Assembly: GCA_002501655.1 (NCBI GenBank)
Contig: DANY01000028.1
Coordinates: 10,191-74,190, forward strand
Length of the DNA stretch: 64,000 nt
Direction of reading: 5' to 3'
Source of the DNA: Methanoculleus sp. UBA303
GTDB taxonomy: Archaea > Halobacteriota > Methanomicrobia > Methanomicrobiales > Methanoculleaceae
Part shown: piece by piece, positions 43,543 through 52,108 of the stretch
How positions within the stretch are numbered: position 1 is the stretch's first letter
Layout: the number at the start of each line of letters is the position of its first letter
Notes under the pieces: model-generated
The model's input: the letters and a program-made list of their open reading frames with translations, nothing else
Told to the model about the DNA's origin: nothing
Database searches by the model: none
Position numbers and translations under genes: made by a program

Positions 43543-44696
43543 TGCTGGAGTTTATGGAAGGGTCACATGCGGTGGCCGAGATCGTGAAACGCTGCCGCCC
43601 GCAGGTGATTGCCGCCTATCCGATCACGCCGCAGACACACATCGTCGAAGATCTTGCCCAGATGGTGGCGAACTGCGAACTCGATGCCGAATACATCACG
43701 GTCGAGAGTGAATTCTCGGCCCTCTCCGCCTGCCTCGGCGCGAGCGCGGCAGGCTCCCGGGTCTACTCGGCAACGACTTCCCAGGGCCTCGCCCTGATGT
43801 TTGAGGTCTGCTTCAACGTGGCGGGGATGCGCCAGCCGATTGTGATGACGATCGCGAACCGCTCGCTCGGCGCGCCGCTCTCGATCTGGAACGATCAGCA
43901 GGACTCGATATCCCTGCGTGACTCGGGATGGCTGCAGTTCTACGCGGAGGATAACCAGGAGGCTGTGGACCTCCACATGATCGCCTATAAGGTCTGCGAA
44001 GACCACGATATCCTCCTGCCGGCGTTTGTCTGTTTCGACGGGTTCATCCTCTCGCACACCTACGAGCCGGTCGCCCTCCCCGGTCAGGAGGAGGTGGACG
44101 CCTATCTGCCTGCCTTTACGCCCTACCAGCGGTTGGATGCCGAAAAGCCGCTGAGCTTTGGGATGTACGCGACGCCCGAGTACTACACGGAGTTCCGGTA
44201 CGAGACCGACCGGGCACTGTACCGCGCCAAAGAGTCGTTCATCAAGGCAGGACGCGAATTCGGCGAGCAGTTCGGCAGGGACTACTCCGCTCTCGTGGAG
44301 GGCTACCGCCTCGAGGATGCCGATACCGCGCTCGTCGCCATGGGCTCCATCTGCGGCACGGCAAAGGATGCCATCGACGAGATGCGCGATGCCGGGAAGA
44401 AGGTGGGACTCTTAAAGATCCGGACGTACCGGCCGTTCCCGGGCCCTGAGATCGCGGATGCGCTCAGTGGGGTCTCGACGGTAGCGGTGCTCGACAAGAA
44501 TATATCGCTCGGCGGCGGCGGAGCAGTTGGCACCGAGGTTAAAGCGGCGCTCTATGGTTCCGGTGCGGCCGTCTACGATTACATCATCGCTCTTGGCGGC
44601 CGCGACGTGCGGAAGCGAGATGTCGCCGCGGTCGTCGATCTTGCCGAGAAGGGGAAAGGAGATATGTTTTACGGATTACGGACGGAGGTGCTCTGA
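43542..44696 (+). CDS. porA: Pyruvate:ferredoxin oxidoreductase alpha subunit
   Basis: A 384-residue alpha subunit with the transketolase pyrimidine domain. Conserved stretches are AAYPITPQTHIVEDLA, VESEFSALSACLGASAAGSR, YSATTSQGLALM and the C-terminal LLKIRTYRPFP. It shares the thiamine-diphosphate site with the beta subunit. Length and order (C-D-A-B) are those of methanogen pyruvate synthases. Confidence 0.95.
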   Translation: MLEFMEGSHAVAEIVKRCRPQVIAAYPITPQTHIVEDLAQMVANCELDAEYITVESEFSALSACLGASAAGSRVYSATTSQGLALMFEVCFNVAGMRQPIVMTIANRSLGAPLSIWNDQQDSISLRDSGWLQFYAEDNQEAVDLHMIAYKVCEDHDILLPAFVCFDGFILSHTYEPVALPGQEEVDAYLPAFTPYQRLDAEKPLSFGMYATPEYYTEFRYETDRALYRAKESFIKAGREFGEQFGRDYSALVEGYRLEDADTALVAMGSICGTAKDAIDEMRDAGKKVGLLKIRTYRPFPGPEIADALSGVSTVAVLDKNISLGGGGAVGTEVKAALYGSGAAVYDYIIALGGRDVRKRDVAAVVDLAEKGKGDMFYGLRTEVL

Positions 44697-45608
44697 ATGG
44701 CTGAAGTAGAGCAGGGATGCGAACTCTTCTCGGCCGGGCACCGGGCGTGCGGAGGGTGCGGACCCGCGCTTGCGGCCCGTCTTCTCCTCAAGGCGACCGG
44801 GAAGAATGTCATCATTGCCTCCGCGACGGGGTGCATGGAGGTCTTCTCCACGCCCTATCCGGAGACCGCATGGGGGGTCCCCTGGATCCACTCGCTCTTC
44901 GAGAACGTTGCGGCGGTTGCTTCGGGCATCGAGGCGTCGCTGAAACGGCAGGGACGCAGCGAGAAGGTTGTCTGTATCGGCGGCGATGGAGCCACGTTCG
45001 ATATCGGCGTGCTCTGCATCAGCGGCGCCTTCGAGCGGGGCCATGATATCACCTACATCTGCTACGACAACGAGGCCTACATGAACACGGGTATCCAGCG
45101 GTCGGGTGCCACGCCGTATGGCGCAAGCACCACCACGAGCCCGCCGGGGGCGTGCGCTCCCGGTGGCAACCCGCTCCCGAAGAAGGATATGCCCGCTATC
45201 CTCGCTGCTCACGGTGCGCCCTACGTGGCAACCGCCTCGATCGCCTACCCAAACGACTTCGTCCAGAAAGTCGAGCGTGCGATCAACACCCCCGGACCCT
45301 GTTACATCCAGGTGCATACCCCCTGCTGCACGGGGTGGGGCTTTGAGTCCGGCGAGACGCTTGCCATGGCCAAGCTCGCCATCGATACCGGCCTCTGGGT
45401 GAACTACGAGATGGTCGACGGCAAGGTGGTGAAGGCGAAGAAGGTGAGGCGAAAACCGGTCGAGGAGTACCTCGCGAAGCAGAAGCGTTTCCGGCACCTC
45501 TTCAAGCCCGCCCGGCGGGATGATGTCATCGCAAATATTCAGGCGATCGCTGATGCCAACGCCGAGCGGTTCGGGATCGACATCAAGCGAAAAGAATCGT
45601 CAGAATAA
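44697..45608 (+). CDS. porB: Pyruvate:ferredoxin oxidoreductase beta subunit
   Basis: A 303-residue beta subunit with thiamine-diphosphate and iron-sulfur binding. Cysteines C18 and C21 (ACGGCGP), C46 and one in HTPCCTGW are the expected cluster ligands. [10 protein letters not shown] (95-104) and [18 protein letters not shown] bind the cofactor pyrophosphate and mark the pyruvate rather than 2-oxoglutarate branch. The ATG follows the porA stop directly. Its end overlaps by 26 nt the convergent LysE gene. Confidence 0.95.
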   Translation: MAEVEQGCELFSAGHRACGGCGPALAARLLLKATGKNVIIASATGCMEVFSTPYPETAWGVPWIHSLFENVAAVASGIEASLKRQGRSEKVVCIGGDGATFDIGVLCISGAFERGHDITYICYDNEAYMNTGIQRSGATPYGASTTTSPPGACAPGGNPLPKKDMPAILAAHGAPYVATASIAYPNDFVQKVERAINTPGPCYIQVHTPCCTGWGFESGETLAMAKLAIDTGLWVNYEMVDGKVVKAKKVRRKPVEEYLAKQKRFRHLFKPARRDDVIANIQAIADANAERFGIDIKRKESSE

Positions 45609-46158
45609 AGTACAGCCCGAAGATTACCATGGCGAGTCCGCTCGCCTGCACCACTTTTTTGTAATGATGTCCGAGCACATTTGCTCCCCGTGAGACTGCA
45701 AAGGCAAGGAGCCCGAGCCAGGCGATATCCGCACCGATGTGCCCGACGTAGAACGCGGCAAACGAGGGGTGGAGCGCGAGAAATCCGACGCCGAACGTGA
45801 GCCACCAGACCCACCAGTAGGGATTGCCGAGGGTGCAGGCCACCCCGAAGGCGACCGGCACCCCCGCTTCCTCGTTCACGGCGACGGCGTCTCCCGCGCG
45901 GAGGAACTGCCCGATGCCGAGCACGATCAGGACACCCGACCCAAGGAGCGCGACGAGATTGATGTACGGGACGTCGCGCACGCCAAAGGCTATGGCCGCG
46001 ACCATGGCGGCCTCGGGGATGCCGTGCCCCGCGACCAGCCCTGCAACGAACGGCCCCGGCCGCCGCGACCCGATACCGAGGATCGAGGCTGTCATGGGAC
46101 CGGGGGACACGGCCCCGGAGAGCCCGATAAGGAACGATGCGGCGACGATATCGATCAT
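45583..46158 (-). CDS. LysE/RhtB family exporter
   Basis: A 191-residue membrane protein with six predicted helices. The ATG at 46158 follows GGAAGGGGGGCGG. The LysE signature [19 protein letters not shown] lies at about residues 11-29, and a second block [16 protein letters not shown] near the middle. By family it exports amino acids or related small molecules; the substrate is unknown. It overlaps the upstream gene by 4 nt (ATGA). Confidence 0.88.
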   Translation of the reverse strand: MIDIVAASFLIGLSGAVSPGPMTASILGIGSRRPGPFVAGLVAGHGIPEAAMVAAIAFGVRDVPYINLVALLGSGVLIVLGIGQFLRAGDAVAVNEEAGVPVAFGVACTLGNPYWWVWWLTFGVGFLALHPSFAAFYVGHIGADIAWLGLLAFAVSRGANVLGHHYKKVVQASGLAMVIFGLYFILTILFA

Positions 46159-46769
46159 CCGCCCCCCTTCCTCCGTGAGATGATGAGGGGAAGGATCAGG
46201 ACAAGCGCGACCGCGAGCCATATGATGCCGAAGGTGGTGAGCAGGATCTCACGTTCGGGGGTGTAGAAGCGGACCTCCACGACTGCCGTCTGGTCCCAGG
46301 TGACTTCCGTGGTCCCGTTCGGCCCGGGGGATGTGAGCCCACCGGGGCTGACCATCCCGATGAGCGGATTCTTGACGTCAAGCCCCTCGGGGAGGGCGAG
46401 CGTTACAGAATACGGTTCATCGAAGACCGCCACGAAGTGGTTATCCCGCACGGGGGCCCGGTAGGTGATTGTGTAGTTGCCCTCCGGGAAGGTGATGGTG
46501 CCTCTGCCCATATCCCGGTACTCGATCGGGCCTGAAGGGCCGAGCACCTTGATCTCCTTGACCTGGAGCGGGACTCGTTCTCCCATAAGGCCCGGGCTCC
46601 AGAACGCATGCTCGCTCCCCGTGACCTGGACCGAGGCCTCGTAGGCGGTGCTGTCCGGCAGTACCCGGAAGGCGGCCTCCGCGGCCGCTGCCGGAGTGCA
46701 GGTCAGTATCAGCGCAAGGCAGAGAGCAACGATTGCAGGTCCGCGTCGATCTCGATGGGGGGAACGCAT
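46155..46769 (-). CDS. Exported membrane-anchored protein of unknown function
   Basis: A 204-residue protein with a signal peptide (GPAIVALCLALILTCTPAAA), a beta-rich extracellular part (for example YTITYRAPVRDNHFVAVFD) and one C-terminal transmembrane helix ending SRRKGGG. I do not recognise a defined function; a DUF5803-like archaeal family is possible. It starts 61 nt inside the end of thrC in another frame. No better start fits the signal peptide, so the overlap seems real and implies coupling. It ends in an ATGA overlap with the LysE gene. Confidence 0.7.
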   Translation of the reverse strand: MRSPHRDRRGPAIVALCLALILTCTPAAAAEAAFRVLPDSTAYEASVQVTGSEHAFWSPGLMGERVPLQVKEIKVLGPSGPIEYRDMGRGTITFPEGNYTITYRAPVRDNHFVAVFDEPYSVTLALPEGLDVKNPLIGMVSPGGLTSPGPNGTTEVTWDQTAVVEVRFYTPEREILLTTFGIIWLAVALVLILPLIISRRKGGG

Positions 46770-47914
46770 TGTCGTATCACTGTCTCAGGATCTTTTAAGA
46801 GATGACCGGTCACCACACAGACGATCCGCTCATCCTTATCGATCAGGCCGAGTTCGGCAAGTTTCCGTATTCCGGCGACCGAGGCTGCTGAGGCGGGTTC
46901 GACCCCGATACCCTCTTTCCTCGCGAGATCCCGCTGCATGGCAAGGATCTCATCGTCGGTCACCGCCGCCGCCGTCCCGCCGGTCGCGCGGATGGCGACG
47001 AGCGCCTTCTCTGCGTTCACCGGGGCGCCGATCCGGATAGCGGTCGCAACCGTCTCGGGCGCGGCCTCCGGGACCAGTTCCTCAAGGTTCTGTGCTATCG
47101 CCTTCACGAGCGGCTGCGAGCCGGCCGCCTGGATGCCGGTCATCATCGGCAGCCGGTCGATGAACCCGAGGGCTTGGAGTTCCCGGAGCCCCTTGTAGAC
47201 CGCTGAGATGTTGCCCGCGTTTCCGACAGGGAGAACAATCCGGTCCGGCACCTCGCCGCCGAGCTGGTCGATCGCCTCAAACCCGATGGTCTTCTGCCCC
47301 TCCAGACGGTAGGGGTTGACCGAGTTCAAGAGGTAGAGGCCCTGGCTGATGCAGAGTTCGTGCACCATCTCAAGCGCCTGATCAAAGTTGCCGCGGATGG
47401 ATATGACCCGGGCACCGTGCATCAGCGCCTGGGCGACCTTACCGAGTGCAACCTTTCCCGCAGGCAGGAGGACGACGCAGGGGATGCCGGCCTTCGCTGC
47501 GTAGGCAGCGAGGCTTGCGGATGTGTTCCCGGTGCTCGCGCAGGCGACGGTCGTCATACCGAGTTCCCGGGCCATGCTGACGCCCACGGTCATGCCGCGA
47601 TCCTTGAACGAGCCGGTCGGGTTCATCCCCTCGTGCTTGGCGTAGAGTTCGGGGAGGCCCAGTTCTTTCCCTATGTTTTTTAAGTGGTAGAGTGGGGTGC
47701 CCCCTTCCTGGAGGGTGACCGGTTCGCCCTGGACCGGGAGGATCTCGCGGTAGCGCCAGACCGAGAGGGGGCGCCGGTTCCATTCGTCCCGGGAGACATC
47801 GATGCCGTCCAGGTCGTATTCGACGGCCAGCAGGTGTCCACAGCGGTTGCACGTATAGATGATCTGGTCCGGTGTGTAGGTTGCACCACAGTGAACGCAG
47901 ACGAGACGGTACAT
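46709..47914 (-). CDS. thrC: Threonine synthase
   Basis: A 401-residue pyridoxal-phosphate enzyme turning O-phosphohomoserine into threonine. The N-terminal zinc ribbon (C6, C9, C22, C25) is typical of archaeal forms. The cofactor lysine is K104 in NPTGSFKDRG. The phosphate loop appears as LPVGNAGNISA, and CASTGNTSASLAAYAA and EPASAASVAG are further family blocks. It heads a minus-strand group with the exported protein and the LysE exporter. Confidence 0.95.
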   Translation of the reverse strand: MYRLVCVHCGATYTPDQIIYTCNRCGHLLAVEYDLDGIDVSRDEWNRRPLSVWRYREILPVQGEPVTLQEGGTPLYHLKNIGKELGLPELYAKHEGMNPTGSFKDRGMTVGVSMARELGMTTVACASTGNTSASLAAYAAKAGIPCVVLLPAGKVALGKVAQALMHGARVISIRGNFDQALEMVHELCISQGLYLLNSVNPYRLEGQKTIGFEAIDQLGGEVPDRIVLPVGNAGNISAVYKGLRELQALGFIDRLPMMTGIQAAGSQPLVKAIAQNLEELVPEAAPETVATAIRIGAPVNAEKALVAIRATGGTAAAVTDDEILAMQRDLARKEGIGVEPASAASVAGIRKLAELGLIDKDERIVCVVTGHLLKDPETVIRQCVPPIEIDADLQSLLSALR

Positions 47915-47986
47915 GGAAAAATGGTTGATCGCCCGGATACGTATAGATATGGTATCCGGGATCGGGGCCGGGCAGGACAGGGCCGA

Positions 47987-48730
47987 TCACCGGTTCCGCT
48001 CGCGCCGGACGCGGCAGACGAGCATGAAGAGCAGCCAGAGGAGCGGTGTGCCGATGAGCGCGAGGCGCCCGAGTTCCCCTGGTGTCGTGGCGATCACGAA
48101 TGGCGCTATGAGCATCCCACCCGCCGCTGCCGCAAGCACGATAGTGAATGCTGTCGGGCGCACCTCGAAGTCCCCCTGCGTCCTGACGCGGCCTGCCATC
48201 CGCCGCCGGGAGAAGGGGTAGAGCCAGGCGATGCCGGCCGGGGTGCAGGTGTCCTCCACGAGGTGGAGAACGCACCCTGCAAAGAATGCGCACCCAAACG
48301 CGGGAAGGAGCGAGAGAGGCCACTCGAGCCAGGTGAGTATGAGGGCCAGGTAACCGGAGAGGATCAGGGAGGTCAGCCCGACGCCCGCGAACGAGTGGAG
48401 CAGCCCCCGGTGCCGGTGCCGGTAACTCTTCCGGAGGAGCAGCGAGAATATGAGGGAGAGCGGGTAGTAGATGAGATACCTGATGGTATAGCCGAAGACT
48501 GGAAGCACCACGGCAAGGCCGTTCAAGACCTGTCCTCTCTTCCCCTTCGCCCCGCCGATCCGGCCGTTGAAGATCGCCGCATCGACGGCATCTGCGTCCG
48601 GCGCAAGCGACCCGACGAAGGTGCCGAAGAGGAGGACAGCGATCAGGGTCGGGTCGAGGACGGGAGCCCAGGGGGCGATGAGGAGTCCTGCCGTGGCGAG
48701 ACTGAGCGATACGTGCTGGTCACCCCGCAT
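47987..48730 (-). CDS. DUF457 (YdjM-like) membrane-bound metal-dependent hydrolase
   Basis: A 247-residue polytopic protein of the DUF457 family. Metal-site residues are visible in LAPDADAVD (about 43-51), RHRHRGLLHS (about 104-113) and a later GCVLHLVEDTCTPAGIAWLY. About five hydrophobic segments. Family members are presumed membrane phosphatases or hydrolases without a proven substrate. It lies 9 nt downstream of the nitrilase-family gene. Confidence 0.82.
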   Translation of the reverse strand: MRGDQHVSLSLATAGLLIAPWAPVLDPTLIAVLLFGTFVGSLAPDADAVDAAIFNGRIGGAKGKRGQVLNGLAVVLPVFGYTIRYLIYYPLSLIFSLLLRKSYRHRHRGLLHSFAGVGLTSLILSGYLALILTWLEWPLSLLPAFGCAFFAGCVLHLVEDTCTPAGIAWLYPFSRRRMAGRVRTQGDFEVRPTAFTIVLAAAAGGMLIAPFVIATTPGELGRLALIGTPLLWLLFMLVCRVRRERNR

Positions 48731-48739
48731 GGAATATCT

Positions 48740-49537
48740 CTACAGTTTAGAGAGTAGTCTGTGATAAAGGTCGCTTCTGCGGTCTGAAAGTGAAGGGAGA
48801 CTTTTTTGGGCCTCACGAACTGCTGCCGGGTTGAGTTCGATGAAGAGAACTTCTTCCCCGGCCCCGCACCGGGCGATGATGGCACCGTCCGGGTCTGCGG
48901 CGAGCGACCCGCCGCAGTAAACCTCGCCTGGTCCGCTGGCTGTGTTGACTCCGGCAACATAGTACCGGTTCTCGAGAGCCCGTGCGGGGAGCAGGGTCTT
49001 CCAGTGGTGCAGTCGGCAGCAGGGCCATGCGGCCGGAACCAGCACGCAATCCACACCGGCAAGCGCGTATATGCGGAAAAGTTCCGGGAACCGGAGGTCG
49101 TAGCAGACCGCAAGCCCGAATGTCGTCCCGTCGATGACGAAGGTGGCGATTCGGTCGCCTGCCGTGTAGTTGCAGTCCTCCCCATCGGGAGAGAAGAGGT
49201 GAACTTTCGCGTAGGCGGCGAGGAGTTCACCGCCTGCGCCGAGCACCACGGTGGTGTTTTTGGGGCGGCGCCCCTGTCCCTCTTCGACGATCGATCCCAC
49301 GACCGCGATGCCGTACTTCTTCGCCATCCGCCTAAATGCGGCAGTGTGTGGGCCGCCCAGGGGCTCCCCGGACCCTGGCGGGACTCTCGGGGACCACCCG
49401 GTCACAAACTGCTCGGGAAAACAGATGAGCGACGCTCCGGCCGCGGCGGCCTCCTCAGCCATCCGGCCGGCCGCATCGAGCACTCCGGCAGGGTCATCTC
49501 GGCCCCCTGCAACCTGGGCAAGCGCTATCTTTGTCAT
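48740..49537 (-). CDS. Carbon-nitrogen hydrolase (nitrilase superfamily amidase)
   Basis: A 265-residue hydrolase with the complete Glu-Lys-Cys triad: E42 in CFPEQF, K111 in YAKVHLFSPDGE and C145 in GLAVCYDLRFPELFR. Length is that of the omega-amidase/NIT branch, which hydrolyses small amides such as omega-amides of keto acids or damaged metabolites. The exact substrate is unknown. It overlaps the small gene upstream by 4 nt (ATGA). Confidence 0.9.
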   Translation of the reverse strand: MTKIALAQVAGGRDDPAGVLDAAGRMAEEAAAAGASLICFPEQFVTGWSPRVPPGSGEPLGGPHTAAFRRMAKKYGIAVVGSIVEEGQGRRPKNTTVVLGAGGELLAAYAKVHLFSPDGEDCNYTAGDRIATFVIDGTTFGLAVCYDLRFPELFRIYALAGVDCVLVPAAWPCCRLHHWKTLLPARALENRYYVAGVNTASGPGEVYCGGSLAADPDGAIIARCGAGEEVLFIELNPAAVREAQKSLPSLSDRRSDLYHRLLSKL

Positions 49538-49740
49538 CGCCGGGATGGAACTCTCTCCTGAGCCCTTGAGGAGAGAACGAGCACGGCGGCGCCGAGGACG
49601 ACGAGAGCGGCGAGTGCCACCATGATGTAGGAGGCGAACGGGACAACGACCGCGAATATCTGCGCTCCGATGAGGATCCCGCCGGCAATGATGCAGGTGC
49701 TGATCAGGACAACTCCGGGAAGCGTAAGATCAGGCGTCAT
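49534..49740 (-). CDS. Small two-helix membrane protein next to marC
   Basis: A 68-residue protein with two hydrophobic helices (VVLISTCIIAGGILIGAQIF and FASYIMVALAALVVLGAAVL) and a basic C-terminus. I do not recognise a family. It overlaps the marC-like gene upstream and the nitrilase gene downstream by 4 nt each, so it is translated from a polycistronic message. Confidence 0.7.
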   Translation of the reverse strand: MTPDLTLPGVVLISTCIIAGGILIGAQIFAVVVPFASYIMVALAALVVLGAAVLVLSSRAQERVPSRR

Positions 49741-50390
49741 GCAGGGCCTCCGGTGAGTATGGGGAACGCCGCCCTGATCCCGATGAGGATGAACTGTACT
49801 GCAATCGCAATGAGAAGCATACCCATCAGCCGGTTGACGGCCCGGTACTCTCGCTGGCCGATGCGCCGGACGATGATATCTGAATGTTGCATCATGTAGT
49901 AGGTGATCCCGATGGCCGTGCCGGCAGCGAGCGGCACGACGATGATTGCGGCGATACTCATGCTCATCGCCTCGTTCATAAGCACGATCGTGGAGGTGAT
50001 GGCGCCGGGCCCCGCGATCATCGGGATCGCAAGCGGCATGACGGCGACGTCGTCCGCGTCCTGCCCTTCATACTTCTCGGTCGCGGTCATCTGCGTCCGC
50101 GAGGTTTTTGCGTAGACCATGTCCATACCTATGCCGAAGAGGAGGAGGCCGCCTGCGATACGGAACGCCTCAATCGAGATACCGAAGAGTTGCAGGATCC
50201 AGCCGCCGGCAATGGTGAATATCAGCAGGACAACCAGGGCGAACTCGCTTGAATCGCGTGCGACCTTGAGTTTTGCTGCCCTGTCCATCGTGCCGGTGAG
50301 AGAGACGAAGAGCAGGGTGGCTGCGAGCGGGTTCACTACGATAATGATCGAAGAGAAACTCAGCAACGCAAAACTCAGGAGATCTACCAT
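49737..50390 (-). CDS. MarC family integral membrane protein
   Basis: A 217-residue MarC-type protein with six hydrophobic segments. Conserved features are SIIIVVNPLAATLLFVSLTG near the start, FRIAGGLLLFGIGMDM and PLAIPMIAGPGAITSTIVLM. The family was named for antibiotic resistance but its transport substrate is undefined. It is first in a minus-strand set with the small membrane protein and nitrilase. Confidence 0.9.
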   Translation of the reverse strand: MVDLLSFALLSFSSIIIVVNPLAATLLFVSLTGTMDRAAKLKVARDSSEFALVVLLIFTIAGGWILQLFGISIEAFRIAGGLLLFGIGMDMVYAKTSRTQMTATEKYEGQDADDVAVMPLAIPMIAGPGAITSTIVLMNEAMSMSIAAIIVVPLAAGTAIGITYYMMQHSDIIVRRIGQREYRAVNRLMGMLLIAIAVQFILIGIRAAFPILTGGPA

Positions 50391-50686
50391 TCGTGATCAG
50401 ATATGCGATAGGTTCGATATTAGCACTTGTGGTTTGCCGGCAGGACAAACGATCCGTTTTTCCGGATATCCGACTCGAAGGGGGCATTCCCCGCCGAAAG
50501 GTCCCGACAGCGCACGGCCTGATAGTTCCTCCCCACATGTGTGCTCGTGGCGGTCTGTGAGCAAAGGTCCGGACTTTTGCGTCCTGCACCCCTTTTTTCC
50601 GGGCGAGAAGTCAAGCACCGCTGCGCAGTTAGAAACTCGAGGGAAAAATAAGTGGTTTTTCGCCGCTATCCGGCGGTCCCCGGCGT
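50391..50686. other. Intergenic stretch between ndk and marC
   Basis: About 300 nt without a convincing gene. The right half (near 50391-50430) is somewhat AT-rich and should hold the marC promoter; a CCTTTTTTCC run near 50590 may help terminate ndk. Short ORFs overlap in several frames and have no homology signal. Confidence 0.4.
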
Positions 50687-51136
50687 TCACTCGTAGAGGA
50701 CGGGCTCGTCGATCTTCGAGTATTCAAGAAGTTCGCCGGGCGGGAAGTGGATGCCAAGTTCACGTGCGGCGCTTTCGGGTGAGTCGGATCCGTGGATAAC
50801 GTTCCTCCCGATGTCGAGAGCGAAGTCGCCGCGGATGGAGCCCGGTGCAGCCTCGGCAGGGTTTGTGGCGCCGATCATCCTGCGGGCGACTGCGACGGCA
50901 CCTTTTCCTTCCCAGGCCATCAGGAAGCAGGGGCCGCTCATGATGTAGGTCTTCAGGCCAGGGAAGAAGGGCTTCTCCAGGTGTTCACGGTACTGCTCAA
51001 TAACCCGCTCCTCGGGGAGAATCTCGATTTTTGCCCCTGCGAGTTTGAGTCCCTTCGCCTCAAACCGGGAGACGATCTCCCCGACGAGTCCGCGCTGGAC
51101 GCCGTCGGGCTTGATCATCACAAAGGTGCGATCCAT
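50687..51136 (-). CDS. ndk: Nucleoside diphosphate kinase
   Basis: A 149-residue enzyme moving the gamma-phosphate between nucleotides. The phosphorylated His is H115 ([13 protein letters not shown]). Other landmarks are [17 protein letters not shown] and GSIRGDF. It ends the conserved archaeal cluster rpl7ae-rps28e-rpl24e-ndk, 6 nt after rpl24e. Confidence 0.97.
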   Translation of the reverse strand: MDRTFVMIKPDGVQRGLVGEIVSRFEAKGLKLAGAKIEILPEERVIEQYREHLEKPFFPGLKTYIMSGPCFLMAWEGKGAVAVARRMIGATNPAEAAPGSIRGDFALDIGRNVIHGSDSPESAARELGIHFPPGELLEYSKIDEPVLYE

Positions 51137-51142
51137 GCTGGA

Positions 51143-51334
51143 TCACTCTTTGCCGCGGGCCTTCCGTCCGGCCGCGGTCCACTCGACCCGGCGCGGCACC
51201 CGGCCGAGTTTATAGTTGTTCTGGCACTTGCTGCTGCAGAAGTAGTAGACAGTCCCGTCCCTCTTGACGAACATCTTGCCGGTGCCGGGCTCCAGGGGTT
51301 CTCCACAGAAAGTGCAGACGTATCTATCGACCAT
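51143..51334 (-). CDS. rpl24e: 50S ribosomal protein L24e
   Basis: A 63-residue zinc-ribbon protein: [13 protein letters not shown] and [14 protein letters not shown] carry the four metal cysteines, followed by RRVEWT. Typical length. It lies 2 nt after rps28e. Confidence 0.96.
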   Translation of the reverse strand: MVDRYVCTFCGEPLEPGTGKMFVKRDGTVYYFCSSKCQNNYKLGRVPRRVEWTAAGRKARGKE

Positions 51335-51336
51335 GG

Positions 51337-51546
51337 TTACCGCCTCGAGAGTTTCTTGGCTTCACGTTCGGTCTCGAGCAGCGAGAGGATGTCGCCCTCC
51401 CTGATGGGGCCCACGGTGTTGCGGGTGATGATCCGCCCCTTGTTCGGACCATCGAGGACCCGGCACTTCACCTGCTGGGCTTCGCCATGCATACCGGTCA
51501 TGCCGATGACCTCGATGACTTCTGCGGGCGTTCCGTCGTTTGCCAT
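51337..51546 (-). CDS. rps28e: 30S ribosomal protein S28e
   Basis: A 69-residue OB-fold protein with [20 protein letters not shown] and the invariant [19 protein letters not shown] end. It is 10 nt downstream of rpl7ae. Confidence 0.96.
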   Translation of the reverse strand: MANDGTPAEVIEVIGMTGMHGEAQQVKCRVLDGPNKGRIITRNTVGPIREGDILSLLETEREAKKLSRR

Positions 51547-51556
51547 GTCTAACTCC

Positions 51557-51925
51557 TCACGCTCTCAGTGCAGCTATCTGCTTCACGATCTCATCGACGA
51601 GGTCCTTTGCCTTGCCGGACTTGACGATAGCGGCGGCTGCCGAGCCGACCTCGAGGCCGCTCGCGGAACCGATATCGTTCTGCTTCGTGATGTAGACAAA
51701 AGGAATCTGCTTCTCTTCGCAGAGAGGCGGCAGATGCATTACAATTTCTTCGGGCTCAACGTCCGAACCTATGAGAACCAGCTGGGCGATGTTTCGCTCG
51801 ACTGCTTTTGTTGCCTCGTTGGACCCTTTCTTCACCTTACCAGTGTCTCTGGCTATTTCAAGGGCTTCAAGGGCCTTATTCTGGATCTCTTCCGGAATCT
51901 CGAATTTTACATATGCCTTTGCCAT
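51557..51925 (-). CDS. rpl7ae: 50S ribosomal protein L7Ae
   Basis: A 122-residue K-turn-binding protein of the large subunit and of archaeal C/D and H/ACA RNPs and RNase P. Key blocks: [13 protein letters not shown] (RNA contact), [20 protein letters not shown] and [30 protein letters not shown] precedes the ATG. It is first in its ribosomal cluster; the leader may bind the protein itself. Confidence 0.97.
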   Translation of the reverse strand: MAKAYVKFEIPEEIQNKALEALEIARDTGKVKKGSNEATKAVERNIAQLVLIGSDVEPEEIVMHLPPLCEEKQIPFVYITKQNDIGSASGLEVGSAAAAIVKSGKAKDLVDEIVKQIAALRA

Positions 51926-51935
51926 AACTCACCTC

Positions 51936-51967
51936 TTTCGGGAACAGCTCTTTCTGCTCCGTCATCA
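51936..51967 (-). promoter_or_regulatory. Candidate K-turn in the rpl7ae leader
   Basis: In the minus-strand leader, TGATGACG and CCGAAAG flank a 6-bp stem (GAGCAG / CTGTTC) closed by AAAGAG-type loop bases, ending about 10 nt before the start codon. UGAUGA opposite CGA could form the tandem G.A pairs of a kink-turn. Autoregulation of archaeal L7Ae through a leader K-turn is known; its presence here is an inference. Confidence 0.35.
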
Positions 51968-52108
51968 TTCATCAGTAGCGTAGCTGATCGAATGCGCTCT
52001 ATTATGTCAATAGGAGGAGTGATAAAGGTTTGTCATTTGGCCCCGCCACGGGAGGATGCGGTTCGATCATTTTTGCGCCTGGCCGCATGAGCGTGGCCTC
52101 TGGTGGTA

